A stretch of 64,000 nt of DNA, from assembly GCA_019694455.1 (NCBI GenBank), contig JAIBBY010000018.1, positions 28,651 to 92,650 of the forward strand, written 5' to 3'. Shown one piece after another: positions 1 to 8,733 of this stretch; positions within the stretch are counted from its first letter, which is position 1, and every line of letters starts with the position of its first letter. The notes beneath the pieces were generated by a model. The model searched no databases. It was not told where the DNA came from and saw only the letters and a list, made by a program, of their open reading frames with translations. Origin of the DNA: Pirellulales bacterium. GTDB lineage: Bacteria; Planctomycetota; Planctomycetia; Pirellulales; JAEUIK01. The translations under genes were made by a program, and so were the position numbers.

Positions 1-1
1 T

Positions 2-1189
2 CCTTGTTCGTGGACCTTGCCCACGCATGCCTCGCTCTTTACAGGCGAAATGCCGCACACGCATGGCGCCACGATCTTCGACCCCTTGCCAGAGAGCGCA
101 TGGACGCTGGCCGAGGCGCTGCGCGAAGCCGGTTATGCGACCGGCGCCTTTGTGGGCAACTGCAGCTACTGTAGCGCGCGAACGGGGCTTGGACAGGGCT
201 TTGCGCGCTACGAGGACTTGCCGATCACGCGGCGCACCCTCTTAAAGACGAGTTACGTGGGAGGGGCTCTCTGTGCGGTGTTGCTCAATCAGCAGAGCTA
301 CGATCCGCGGATGTCGGCCGCCGAGGTGAACGCTCGGTTCCTGCATTGGCAACGGCAGCAGACTGGTCGGCCGTTCTTTGCCTTCGTCAATTACTATGAC
401 GCCCATTTTCCGTACTATGTGCCCGATCCGCGATTCGACCGCTATACCACATTGAAAGACCCGCAGGCGCGCTGGGACATGCTCTGGCGCTGGGTCGCAC
501 AACTGCCCGACTGGCGGCCGACGCAGCCAGACGAGATCGAGTACGCGATCGGCGCCTACGATGGCATTGTGCGATACGTCGACCATCAGCTTGGCGCCAT
601 GCTGGATGAGCTGCAACAGCGCGGCGCGCTGGACAACACGATCGTGGTGGTCACCAACGATCATGGCGAGCATTTTGGCGAACGCGGCCATTGGTTGCAC
701 GGCGCCACGCTCTATCGGCCGGTGATCGAAGCGCCGCTCGTCATCTCGTATCCGGCCAAGGCGCCAGCGGGCCGAATGCTGGAGCGGCCGGTGTCGCTGG
801 CTGATGTGCCCGCCACCATTCTCGACCTGGCCGGAATTACTCCGTCGCGACCGCTGCCGGGCGTGAGTTGGGCCCTCGGCTGGAGCGATGAAGCACCTCA
901 ACCGGTCTTTGCCGAAGTATTGTCGGCCGATCGCAACTTCGCGCATTTGAAGTCGGTGATCGCGGATGGCTATCACTACATTCAGGCCGACGACGGAGCG
1001 CCTGACGAGCTATATCGGTTGGAGGACGGATTTGCCGAGGCGACCAATCTGGCCGAGACGCCCGCCGGGCGTAGGCTGCTGCCGCGGTTTCGCGCGCTGG
1101 TGAGCGCGGAATTCACCGCGCAACCGCAGACTGCCCAGCGCAGGAGGGGGGCAGTCTGGCCATTGGTCTGGGGCGCTTGTTGCCGCTGA
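2..1189 (+). CDS. Sulfatase / alkaline-phosphatase-superfamily hydrolase, 5'-truncated
   Basis: The reading frame is open to the left edge of the window, so the N-terminus is missing. The visible protein starts in a nucleophile motif of the form S-W-T-L-P-T-H-A-S-L-F-T-G, the place where sulfatases have C/S-x-P-S/T-R; here Thr occupies the nucleophile position, as in phosphodiesterase-like members of the superfamily. A second metal-binding block, N-D-H-G-E-H-F-G-E followed by G-H, lies near base 655. The family hydrolyses sulfate or phosphate esters. It is followed by two more members of the same superfamily (1852 and 3696). Whether the substrate is a sulfate or a phosphate ester cannot be told from the sequence. 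Confidence 0.85.
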   Translation, partial: PCSWTLPTHASLFTGEMPHTHGATIFDPLPESAWTLAEALREAGYATGAFVGNCSYCSARTGLGQGFARYEDLPITRRTLLKTSYVGGALCAVLLNQQSYDPRMSAAEVNARFLHWQRQQTGRPFFAFVNYYDAHFPYYVPDPRFDRYTTLKDPQARWDMLWRWVAQLPDWRPTQPDEIEYAIGAYDGIVRYVDHQLGAMLDELQQRGALDNTIVVVTNDHGEHFGERGHWLHGATLYRPVIEAPLVISYPAKAPAGRMLERPVSLADVPATILDLAGITPSRPLPGVSWALGWSDEAPQPVFAEVLSADRNFAHLKSVIADGYHYIQADDGAPDELYRLEDGFAEATNLAETPAGRRLLPRFRALVSAEFTAQPQTAQRRRGAVWPLVWGACCR

Positions 1190-1197
1190 GCGCGCGC

Positions 1198-1336
1198 CGA
1201 TTTTATTTCATCGCGCGAAACCAATCGACGACTGCGGTGTTGCGCTGCCTGATGAGGTCTGAGCCTCGCGCGATTGCCAGTCGGAATCCCACTAGCGAGG
1301 GGGCGCAGAGCAAGATTCTCGATGAAATAAAAATCA
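1198..1336. repeat. Spaced inverted repeat
   Basis: CGATTTTATTTCATCG at 1198-1213 is answered by CGATGAAATAAAA at 1320-1332, about 106 bases apart. Short CGCGAAAC words follow each arm in the same orientation. It could be a remnant of a small non-autonomous element or a long-range RNA stem; no target duplication was recognised. Confidence 0.4.
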
Positions 1337-1374
1337 CGCGAAACTCAACTGCCGCCTGATCGGTTATAAGCAGT

Positions 1375-1433
1375 AACGAGGCGAAGCATGAAGCGACGTT
1401 CGCGTCGCGCCAGCTAGCGCCTCGTTCGATTTT
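1375..1433 (+). terminator. Nested hairpin with T-run, possible terminator
   Basis: AACGAGGCG (1375-1383) pairs with CGCCTCGTT (1418-1426) and encloses a perfect 6-bp stem GCGACG/CGTCGC (1393-1398/1403-1408) closed by a TTCG loop. The outer stem is followed by CGATTTTTGG. The position downstream of the sulfatase-like gene fits a terminator, but the T-run is short and the branched shape is unusual. Confidence 0.45.
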
Positions 1434-1664
1434 TGGGTGACGACACGGCGCGCACACCACCGCCAGCTTGCCGGCGGAATGGTTACCTCAAAATGCGTGA
1501 CGGGGGTCATGAGCATTTCTGTGCAATCGATCGTCTTGCCAGTCAACGATCGGTGTCGCTGCCCTACGAAGTCGTGATTTGACAGGCGGCGCACCGCGAC
1601 GAGCGTGCGTGCGCCAATGCGTAGGGAATGCGTTGCATCTGGGGCGGTGTGAGGAGTTTCGTTC

Positions 1665-1823
1665 GTGGAAAGCTTGGTGCTGTTTTCGTACATCGGCCCG
1701 GATACGGTTCTCCCCTTAGGCTCCATGTTGACCGCCGCGACCGGACTGGCGCTGGTCTTTTGGCGACAACCGATGGCCGTGTGCAAGCGGCTATTCGCCT
1801 TGGCGAAACGCGGCGAGAAATGA
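1665..1823 (+). CDS. Small membrane protein, 52 aa, GTG start
   Basis: A short frame starting with GTG at 1665 and ending in TGA at 1821-1823. A GAGGAG ribosome-binding site at 1651-1656 lies 8 bases upstream, which decides the start. The peptide has one hydrophobic stretch (about residues 3-32, including L-V-L-F-S-Y-I-G-P-D-T-V-L-P-L and G-L-A-L-V-F-W) followed by a basic tail ending A-K-R-G-E-K, so it looks like a single-pass membrane protein with a cytoplasmic basic end. It sits 28 bases before the phosphodiesterase gene and is probably co-transcribed with it. No function is known to me; similar short proteins near phosphodiesterase genes are an impression from planctomycete genomes, not checked. 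Confidence 0.7.
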   Translation: MESLVLFSYIGPDTVLPLGSMLTAATGLALVFWRQPMAVCKRLFALAKRGEK

Positions 1824-1851
1824 GCGCCGTCATGCGCGGGCCGAGCGGCTG

Positions 1852-3699
1852 ATGTCGCCAATTCGCAAGGTCATCGCGATCGGGCTCGACGGCTTGGCGT
1901 TTCAAATTGTTGAGCCGCTGTTGCAATCTGGTGGGTTGCCGCACCTTGCCCGACTGCGCGACTTGGGGGGCTATGCGCGCCTGGCCACGACGCTGCCGGC
2001 GCAAACGCCGGTCGCATGGTCGACCTTCGCCACCGGGGTGAACCCCGGCGCGCATGGCATCTTCGATTTTGTGGGCCGCGATCCGCGCGCCTACCGCGTG
2101 GAACTGGCGCTCAATCGCTACCAGCAGACCAGTCGGTTGTCCCCCCCCAAGGTGGTTAATCTGCGCCGCGCCGCGCCATTTTGGGATAATCTCTCGGCGG
2201 CCGGCATCCCTTCCATCGTGCTCCGCTGTCCGTGCAGCTACCCGCCCGATGCGCTGCGCGGCCGACAATTGGCCGGCATGGGCGTGCCCGACCTGCGCGG
2301 CGGCTTTGGCACGGCGACATTCTTCACCACGGCCGCGGATTGTCTGGCCGGCGAAAGCGAACTGGTTCAACACGTCGTCATCGACGGTGTCGGCGGCATT
2401 GAAACGACGATCCGCGGCCCGCGACAGGCGCGCGGCGACCTGGAGTGCCGATTGTCGATTCGCGTTGACCGCGCGGCGCGCCGGGCTACGGTGCAGTCCG
2501 ACGGCGACAGCGCGCCAGTCACCGTGCGCGAGGGGGAGTGGAGCGACTGGCTGCGTCTGCGTTTCAAAACGGGCCTGCTTTCGTCCGTGCGCGGCATGGC
2601 GCGATTTTACTTGTCGCGTATAGAACCGCAGTTCGAGCTTTATGCGTCGCCGATCAACTTCGAACCCGCCGCGCCGTTGTTCCCGATCAGTTCGCCGCCG
2701 TCGTACGCGGGCGAACTGGCCGACGCGATTGGCCCCTACTACACCACCGGCATGGTCGAGGACCACAACGGACTATCGAACGGCCGCCTTGACGAGGCTG
2801 CGTTTCTCGATCAGTGCCATCAGGCGCTGGCTGAGCGCGAGCGGATGATGCTGCACGAATTGGCGCGGCACGACGAGGGATTGTTTTTCATCCTGTTCGA
2901 CACGCCCGATCGCTTGCAGCACATGTTTTGGCGCTATCGCGATACGGATCACCCCGCCAATCGAGGCCGAGACCGCGGCGACTTTGCCCAGGTGATCGAA
3001 GAACACTATATGGCCTGCGACGAGATCGTGGGTCGCGCGCTCGCGCACGCCGACGACCAGACATTGGTGATCGTGCTCAGCGATCACGGATTTGGCGGTT
3101 TTCGACGTGGGTTCAACATCAACACCTGGTTGCGCGAGCAAGGGCTGTTGGCCTTGAAGTGTGGCCACGCGCCGGAGGAATGCACGGCCGACGGACTCGA
3201 CGCGATCGATTGGCGACAGACGCGCGCGTATTCCATTGGCTTGTCGGGCATCTACCTCAATTTGGCCGGCCGCGAAGGGCAAGGCACGGTCACGGCCGAC
3301 GAGGCGCCACGACTGGCGTCTGAAATTTGTCAGCGTCTGACTGGCCTTGCCGATCCCGCGACGGGCGAGATTGGCGTTCGCGTGGCGGTTCCGCGCGGTC
3401 AGGCGTATCACGGCGCTTACGTCGGCGAAGCGCCCGATGTGCTGCTCAAGTACGCCGGGGGCTATCGATCGTCATGGGCGACGGCGCTGGGGGGGCTTGG
3501 CGCCACCAGTTGGGAAGACAACACCCGGCTTTGGAGCGGAGATCACATTGTCGATCCCGAGCTTGTGCCCGGTGTGCTGTTCATGAATCGCCCCTTCGAC
3601 ACATCGGCCGCCAGCATGATCGACATGGCGCCGACGATTCTGGCCGCTCTGGGACCGGGCAAGACGGCGGCGATGGAAGGGCGGTCACTGCTGCTATGA
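1852..3699 (+). CDS. Type I phosphodiesterase/nucleotide pyrophosphatase family protein
   Basis: 615 residues of the alkaline phosphatase superfamily. The metal and nucleophile motifs are visible in order: G-L-D-G-L (first Asp, about residue 12), P-V-A-W-S-T-F-A-T-G with the nucleophilic Thr region (about residue 50), F-D-T-P-D-R-L-Q-H (about residue 348), L-S-D-H-G-F-G-G (about residue 408) and a late His in Q-A-Y-H-G-A-Y. Family members hydrolyse phosphodiester or pyrophosphate bonds; many bacterial ones are uncharacterised. No signal peptide is evident. The end overlaps the start of the next gene by ATGA, indicating translational coupling, and the small membrane protein lies just upstream. 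Confidence 0.88.
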   Translation: MSPIRKVIAIGLDGLAFQIVEPLLQSGGLPHLARLRDLGGYARLATTLPAQTPVAWSTFATGVNPGAHGIFDFVGRDPRAYRVELALNRYQQTSRLSPPKVVNLRRAAPFWDNLSAAGIPSIVLRCPCSYPPDALRGRQLAGMGVPDLRGGFGTATFFTTAADCLAGESELVQHVVIDGVGGIETTIRGPRQARGDLECRLSIRVDRAARRATVQSDGDSAPVTVREGEWSDWLRLRFKTGLLSSVRGMARFYLSRIEPQFELYASPINFEPAAPLFPISSPPSYAGELADAIGPYYTTGMVEDHNGLSNGRLDEAAFLDQCHQALAERERMMLHELARHDEGLFFILFDTPDRLQHMFWRYRDTDHPANRGRDRGDFAQVIEEHYMACDEIVGRALAHADDQTLVIVLSDHGFGGFRRGFNINTWLREQGLLALKCGHAPEECTADGLDAIDWRQTRAYSIGLSGIYLNLAGREGQGTVTADEAPRLASEICQRLTGLADPATGEIGVRVAVPRGQAYHGAYVGEAPDVLLKYAGGYRSSWATALGGLGATSWEDNTRLWSGDHIVDPELVPGVLFMNRPFDTSAASMIDMAPTILAALGPGKTAAMEGRSLLL

Positions 3700-4235
3700 A
3701 GTTGATCCTAGTCGTGTTCGAGGGGAAAACTGCCGCGGAGTTATTGCGCGACGAGCGGCCGGAAACGATCGACTATTTGATGTCGGTCGGCGCCTACGGC
3801 CGCGTGGCCTGGGATGCGCGCTGCGATGTCGAGTTGGCGGAACTCGAAGCGATGATCGACCGGCTGGCCGGAACCACGATCCGGCTGGCGCACGGCAGCG
3901 CAGCGGCCAGTGAGATCGACCAAACCCTTGGCTCGCTGCTCGAATCGCAGACGGATGAAGTCGCCCTACTGCTGCTGGCAATTCCCAAGGACGCGGCGGC
4001 AGTCGGCGACGATGCATATTTCATCCTGGCGGCCGCCAATTCTCCGCTTGCGGGAGAGTTGGAAAGCATTGCGTGGCAAGACTTGCCGCCGACACTTCTC
4101 GCACTTGGGGAGCATCCGATTCCCCCTTCGCTGGCGGGTCGGCCGTTGGCGGCCCCCCTTTCGGCCGAAGAGATGGCGGCGCAGGCCGATGAGCTAGCTC
4201 GCGAGCGGCTGCGCGGCCTGGGCTACATAGAATAG
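3696..4235 (+). CDS. Small phosphodiesterase-related protein, C-terminal region only
   Basis: 179 residues starting at the ATG that overlaps the previous stop as ATGA. The protein begins M-K-L-I-L-V-V-F-E-G-K, resembling the first beta strand of the alkaline phosphatase fold but without its metal-binding Asp. The end carries the family's terminal signature (D-L-P-P-T-L-L-A-L-G, then G-R-P-L and R-L-R-G-L-G-Y-I-E). The catalytic middle is absent. It is therefore probably a non-catalytic partner of the 615-residue enzyme, or a degenerate duplicate. The frame is open further upstream to 3327, but that part is a shadow of the preceding gene. Confidence 0.65.
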   Translation: MKLILVVFEGKTAAELLRDERPETIDYLMSVGAYGRVAWDARCDVELAELEAMIDRLAGTTIRLAHGSAAASEIDQTLGSLLESQTDEVALLLLAIPKDAAAVGDDAYFILAAANSPLAGELESIAWQDLPPTLLALGEHPIPPSLAGRPLAAPLSAEEMAAQADELARERLRGLGYIE

Positions 4236-4385
4236 CCAGCGATGGGCCGTGATCCGCCGTGCGAACCGATTTCGCCGCGACTGCGCCGGTGGGTTCATTT
4301 TGGCCGCGATTGCCCTTAGACTTCGTCTACCAAGAATCGCCAGCGTTCGGTTGGCGCCTGCCAAAACTCGCCCCCAGAGGCACAC

Positions 4386-5651
4386 ATGCCGCGAACAGCT
4401 TATGCAATCTCCATGGTGTTAGTTTGCTTGTTGGCCGCGATTTGCCTGCCGGCCTGCGGCCGTGCGGACGAAATCGACACCAGTCCCTTGCCGCTCGATA
4501 TCGTGGTGGCGTTTCCCGACCTTCAATGGGCTGGCTGGACTCCTGAGCCCGAGAGCGGCCTGCCGGTGGCGCTGCGGCCCATCTTGGTCACGCATGCGGG
4601 GGACGGCAGCAACCGCGTCTTTGTGCCGACACAACATGGCATCGTGCATGTGCTGGCCAGCCCCGATGCGCCGCGTGAGACAGGGGTGTTTTTGGACATC
4701 ACCGATCGGGTGTCGTACGACGACAAGACGAACGAAGAAGGCTTTTTGGGACTGGCCTTTCATCCGCGCTATCAAGAGACGGGGGAGTTCTACGTCTACT
4801 ACACCAACCGGCACGCGCCGCATCAAAACGTGGTGGCGCGCTATCGGGTAAGCAAAGACGATCCGAATCGCGCAGACCGCGACTCGGAGGAGATCTTGAT
4901 GACCTTCGACAAGCCGTTCTGGAATCATGACGGCGGCACCATTTGCTTTGGACCCGACGGGCATTTGTATATCGCCATCGGCGATGGAGGCGCTGCCAAC
5001 GATCCGTTTGGCAATGGGCAAAAGCTGTCCACGCCGCTCGGCAAGATCTTGCGAATCGACATTGACGGTCGCGACCCCGGATTGGCCTACGCCATCCCCA
5101 AAGACAATCCCTTTGTGGATCAAAAGCAAGCGCGCCCCGAGATTTGGGCCTATGGCCTGCGCAACGTGTGGCGCATGGCTTTTGACCCGGTCACCGGTTT
5201 GTTATGGGCCGCCGACGTGGGGCAAGACACCTGGGAAGAGATCGATCTGATCACGCGCGGCGGCAACTATGGCTGGAACATCCGCGAAGGGATGCACCCC
5301 TTTCCCAAGGCCAAAGGCAAGGCGCGCGGCAAGCTGATCGACCCCATCTGGGAGTATCATCACGACGTGGGCAAATCGATCACGGGCGGTCATGTGTATC
5401 GCGGCAAGCAGATACCCGAATTGGAAGGCTACTATCTCTATGCCGACTACATCGCTGGCCGGATATGGGCGCTCAAGTACGATCCGGCCACGCGGCGCGT
5501 GGTCGCCAATCGGCCGATTCCCTGGCCGCCGGCGCTGCCGATCTTGTCTTTTGGAGAAGACGAGCAGGGCGAAACGTACTTCACCACGCATACGTTGACG
5601 GGCGAAGGGGTGTTGCGTTTCGCCCCCAGCAAGCGCACCGCGAACAAGTAG
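4386..5651 (+). CDS. PQQ-dependent sugar dehydrogenase family protein (GSDH/Hedgehog-interacting-like)
   Basis: 421 residues with a signal peptide (hydrophobic residues 8-25, Cys-containing end), so exported. The body is a six-bladed propeller of the glucose/sorbosone dehydrogenase family: G-F-L-G-L-A-F-H-P, then H-D-G-G-T-I-C-F-G-P-D-G-H-L-Y-I (about residue 180), G-D-G-G-A-A-N-D, G-K-I-L-R-I-D, and G-L-R-N-V-W-R. These enzymes oxidise aldose sugars with PQQ. Convergent with the sialidase-like gene 18 bases downstream. The cofactor and substrate are inferred from the family only. Confidence 0.88.
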   Translation: MPRTAYAISMVLVCLLAAICLPACGRADEIDTSPLPLDIVVAFPDLQWAGWTPEPESGLPVALRPILVTHAGDGSNRVFVPTQHGIVHVLASPDAPRETGVFLDITDRVSYDDKTNEEGFLGLAFHPRYQETGEFYVYYTNRHAPHQNVVARYRVSKDDPNRADRDSEEILMTFDKPFWNHDGGTICFGPDGHLYIAIGDGGAANDPFGNGQKLSTPLGKILRIDIDGRDPGLAYAIPKDNPFVDQKQARPEIWAYGLRNVWRMAFDPVTGLLWAADVGQDTWEEIDLITRGGNYGWNIREGMHPFPKAKGKARGKLIDPIWEYHHDVGKSITGGHVYRGKQIPELEGYYLYADYIAGRIWALKYDPATRRVVANRPIPWPPALPILSFGEDEQGETYFTTHTLTGEGVLRFAPSKRTANK

Positions 5652-5669
5652 CGCTTGCCCAGCGCGCGA

Positions 5670-7022
5670 CTAATAAACAAGCTCGCGAAACTTGCGCACG
5701 CGGTGCAGGCTGACTAGGTTGCCGTCGTGCGCGCTGTGCGCCCGCTGGTCGCCCGAGCGGCTGACAATCACCAGATCGTCGCCATCGATCGCCATGCTGG
5801 CGTAGTGCCGCGCTTGCCGCGGCGTTTTGCCGGTCGCCACCAGTCCGGCAAAGCACCAGTCGATCATGTTGCGCGAAAAGTGAAGCTGCAATCGGTGCCG
5901 CTCGTTGTTCGGCAGGTTGAAGCGATCGGCGCCGAGTCGGTCGGGCCGCGTCATCGAATCGGTCGCCTGCGAACTAAGCAGCCAATAGAGCCGAGTCGGC
6001 TCGTCGTACAGCACATGAAATCGCATCTGCCCGCCGGGGCACGGCACAAACAGCGCCTTGCGACCCGAAGGGACCGTTTGCAGGCTGGTCGTCATCTGCC
6101 CATCGGGGGCTTCGGTCACTTTGGTGATGGCGGCGTAGCCCGTGCCGCCGGTGTGGGCCCGCATCCACAGATGAAAAGTACGACCGTCCGGATCGTGCCA
6201 GAGATGATCGGGGTCGACGAACTCCACGACGTTCGCCTCCAACCATCCCAGCGGGGCGCAGTGGCGCTGGGGCGCGGGGGTGGAACCGGCCGGCAGCGGC
6301 GCCGGAAAGAACGGCACGCCAAAATAGTCGAACGGCGGCTTGCCATCGACATGCGGCGCCGCCTCGCCAAACGGCAACTCGCTGGCAAACGTCCAGTTGG
6401 CGCGCTGCGTCAGGTCGGCGTCCGCGCGGCCGCGCATCAACACCGGCGCCAGTTCGCCCACGTACCAGCCGCGGATGTTGTCGCTCACGCGCCGCTCCAT
6501 CACCAGATACACGCAATCGCGAGCGTAATGGACGTTGGCCGCCGATTGATGCCACTTCTGCCCGCTGGTCAAAAAGACGGGCTCGCTCCAGGTCTGCCCC
6601 TGATCGTCGGAACGAAGCACAAACAAATCGGTGGTGTGGCCAATCACATACACCGCATTGCCGGCCACGAACGGCCGCGCGTGCATGCCCGCGAACTGGG
6701 CGCGAGGGGCCCACGTTTTGCCGCCGTCGTCGCTGGTCATGATGTGCCCTTGCCAGGCGCCTCCCTCGGTGCAGCGATCGCTCTTGGGGCCGGGCAGGTT
6801 GGCAGCGCCTTTGCCGCCGAGATCGAACGTCACCACCAACCGCCCCGAAGCGAGGCGGCAGATGCCGGGGGTGTAGCAAAACACATCCTTGGGGCTGGGT
6901 GACTCGAAGACGGTGACATACTGATCCGCCAATGGCCGAATGGGTTGACCAACCGGCTCGTCGGCCCGCGCCGACTGCGACAGACACAACAGAAGATAGA
7001 GCGACCATGCGCGGGGCTGCAT
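5670..7022 (-). CDS. Secreted sialidase-like BNR-repeat protein
   Basis: 450 residues when started at the ATG at 7022, which begins a clean signal peptide (M-Q-P-R-A-W-S-L-Y-L-L-L-C, cleavage near A-R-A). The open frame extends to 7154 but the extra 44 residues are not signal-like. Asp-box/BNR motifs are present, S-D-D-G-G-K-T-W (about residue 95) and S-D-D-Q-G-Q-T-W (about residue 135), so a six-bladed sialidase-type propeller is likely. Planctomycetes carry many such proteins; the classical Arg triad of true sialidases was not confidently located, so the substrate is unknown. Confidence 0.75.
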   Translation of the reverse strand: MQPRAWSLYLLLCLSQSARADEPVGQPIRPLADQYVTVFESPSPKDVFCYTPGICRLASGRLVVTFDLGGKGAANLPGPKSDRCTEGGAWQGHIMTSDDGGKTWAPRAQFAGMHARPFVAGNAVYVIGHTTDLFVLRSDDQGQTWSEPVFLTSGQKWHQSAANVHYARDCVYLVMERRVSDNIRGWYVGELAPVLMRGRADADLTQRANWTFASELPFGEAAPHVDGKPPFDYFGVPFFPAPLPAGSTPAPQRHCAPLGWLEANVVEFVDPDHLWHDPDGRTFHLWMRAHTGGTGYAAITKVTEAPDGQMTTSLQTVPSGRKALFVPCPGGQMRFHVLYDEPTRLYWLLSSQATDSMTRPDRLGADRFNLPNNERHRLQLHFSRNMIDWCFAGLVATGKTPRQARHYASMAIDGDDLVIVSRSGDQRAHSAHDGNLVSLHRVRKFRELVY

Positions 7023-7156
7023 GCGTATCGTTCTCCAGCAGGAAGCAAGCGGATCAAAGCCTGAGCATAGTCGCTTGGCGCGGCGGATTCGACTAACATA
7101 GCGCGCAGCAATTTGCCCAACACGACATGCAACTCGCCAAGCTAGAAAGAACACCG

Positions 7157-7852
7157 ATGATCTCTATTCGTCCTTTTGCGCTATGTGTCGGACTCGCGCT
7201 AGTTGGCTTTAGCGCCGCGCTTGCCGCGGACAATGAGTTGACCGCGGAAGAAAAGGCCGCCGGCTGGAAGTTGCTCTTCAACGGCAAGGACCATGAGGGC
7301 TGGATCTGCAACACGCAAAAACCGATCGCCACGCCGGTCGAAGATGGCTGCCTGGTGCCGTTCAAGTCGGGGGGCTACATCATCATGTACGACAAGCAGA
7401 AGTTCGGCGACTTCACCTTGAAGTGCGACGTCAAGATGGGGGACGACCAGTGCAACTCGGGCATCTTCTATCGCGTGGGCGCGCCGCGCAACCCGGTCTA
7501 TAGCGGGTTTGAGGCTCAGGTGGAGAACAGCAAAGAGCCGGGGCTGCACTCGTTTGGCGCGATCTACGATCTTGTCGCGCCGACCCAGCAAACCCACAAG
7601 GGGCCCGGCGAGTGGAACCATGTGGAGCTCACCTGCAAGGGCCCCCTGATGAGCGTGAAGGTGAATGGCGAGGAAATCACCACAATGAACTGCGACGATT
7701 TCCCCGAGCGTGGCAAGCGGCCCGATGGATCACGTCACAAGTTCTTCTCCGCCATTAAGGAGATGCCGCGCGAAGGGTACATCGGCTTTCAGGACCACGG
7801 CCATCCGGTGTACTTCAAGAACGTGAAGATTTTGGAGTTGAAGCCCCAGTAG
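7157..7852 (+). CDS. DUF1080 (3-keto-disaccharide hydrolase-like) secreted protein
   Basis: 231 residues with a signal peptide (M-I-S-I-R-P-F-A-L-C, cleavage near A-L-A-A). The ATG at 7157 was preferred to 7127 because it starts the signal directly. DUF1080 hallmarks are visible: G-W-K-L-L-F-N-G-K-D-H-E-G-W near the mature N-terminus, F-G-D-F-T-L-K-C-D, N-S-G-I-F-Y-R-V, G-E-W-N-H-V-E-L and a final G-Y-I-G-F-Q-D-H-G-H-P-V-Y-F-K-N-V. The family has a concanavalin-like fold and includes 3-keto-glycoside hydrolases. Its last 38 bases overlap tail to tail with the next gene on the other strand. Confidence 0.88.
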   Translation: MISIRPFALCVGLALVGFSAALAADNELTAEEKAAGWKLLFNGKDHEGWICNTQKPIATPVEDGCLVPFKSGGYIIMYDKQKFGDFTLKCDVKMGDDQCNSGIFYRVGAPRNPVYSGFEAQVENSKEPGLHSFGAIYDLVAPTQQTHKGPGEWNHVELTCKGPLMSVKVNGEEITTMNCDDFPERGKRPDGSRHKFFSAIKEMPREGYIGFQDHGHPVYFKNVKILELKPQ

Positions 7853-8561
7853 CAGCCTCGGCGCCATTGGCGTCCTGGGCCTCGGCGGCCACCTCGGCCT
7901 CAAAATCGCCTTCCAATCGCGGCGCCGCGTCCCCCGCGCTTTTGAACATCTGGAGCACGGGATAGGCCTCGTGGAACTTGGCGATGATCGCGTCGTATGG
8001 CAGGTCGGCCATGGCGCCGTAGTCGTGCAGATACTCCATGTGTCGGCGGCCGTCGAGATCGTAGGGATGATAGAGCGAATCGGTGCGGCCATCCCAATCG
8101 AGCGGCTTGAGCCGCGCCTTGGCGCACAGACTTTCGTTGAACGCCACCGTCGCCTTGACCCAGCGACCGTCGAGCCAAAACTCGTTGTAGCCGTGGTAGT
8201 AAAAGACGTCGGTCCCCATCATCTCGGTCAGGCGTCGCGTGGAGAGGTGATTGCGCACATTGGCGTAGCCCAGTCGGCACGGAATGCCAACCGCGCGAGC
8301 GGTCGCCGCCAAGAGGCACGACTTGGTGACGCACCAACCGCGCCCCTGCGCCAGCGTGTTGCTGGCGCGAAAGCTGTCGCGGTCGAGCGCAATGCCGTAG
8401 GCGGTGTAACGAACGCCGTCGCGAATGGCATAAAACAGCCGTAGCGCGCGCTCGGTGTCGCCCCCTTCGCCTGCGGTCCGCCGCGCAAAATCGACAATCG
8501 CCGGATGGTCGGAGTCGACAAACCAGGTGGGCCGCAGGTATTCGCCGTGGGTCACGTTCAT
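7815..8561 (-). CDS. Transglutaminase-like domain protein
   Basis: 248 residues from the ATG at 8561 (M-N-V-T-H-G-E-Y-L); an upstream ATG at 8600 would add 13 unlikely residues. The transglutaminase/protease-like catalytic triad is visible: Cys in G-R-G-W-C-V-T-K-S, His in Y-Y-H-G-Y-N-E-F-W-L-D-G-R-W, and the Asp downstream in that same block or at P-L-D-W-D-G. No signal peptide, so probably cytoplasmic. The C-terminal 25 residues are Ala/Glu-rich low complexity. It converges with and overlaps the DUF1080 gene. Confidence 0.82.
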   Translation of the reverse strand: MNVTHGEYLRPTWFVDSDHPAIVDFARRTAGEGGDTERALRLFYAIRDGVRYTAYGIALDRDSFRASNTLAQGRGWCVTKSCLLAATARAVGIPCRLGYANVRNHLSTRRLTEMMGTDVFYYHGYNEFWLDGRWVKATVAFNESLCAKARLKPLDWDGRTDSLYHPYDLDGRRHMEYLHDYGAMADLPYDAIIAKFHEAYPVLQMFKSAGDAAPRLEGDFEAEVAAEAQDANGAEAATGASTPKSSRS

Positions 8562-8733
8562 GCGCCGCTTTCGATGATTGAGGTTGCAATCTGCTGGCAA
8601 GGCTCAAGCGTAACACCCCCTTTGGGGCGCCGGCCAGCGGGGGGGGGTGCCCAAACTGACCTAGACGCCGCCGGCCACCGCAGTTTAGGCTCTTTGCCTC
8701 AACAGGCCAGATTCGCAGAATGGAGTCTTCGAT

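Larger units (their letters stand above)
1190..1664. other. Gene-free spacer
   Basis: About 475 bases between the sulfatase-like gene and a small membrane protein gene. I see no convincing coding frame. It contains a spaced inverted repeat (1198-1336) and a nested hairpin followed by a T-run (1375-1433), listed separately. Confidence 0.6.
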
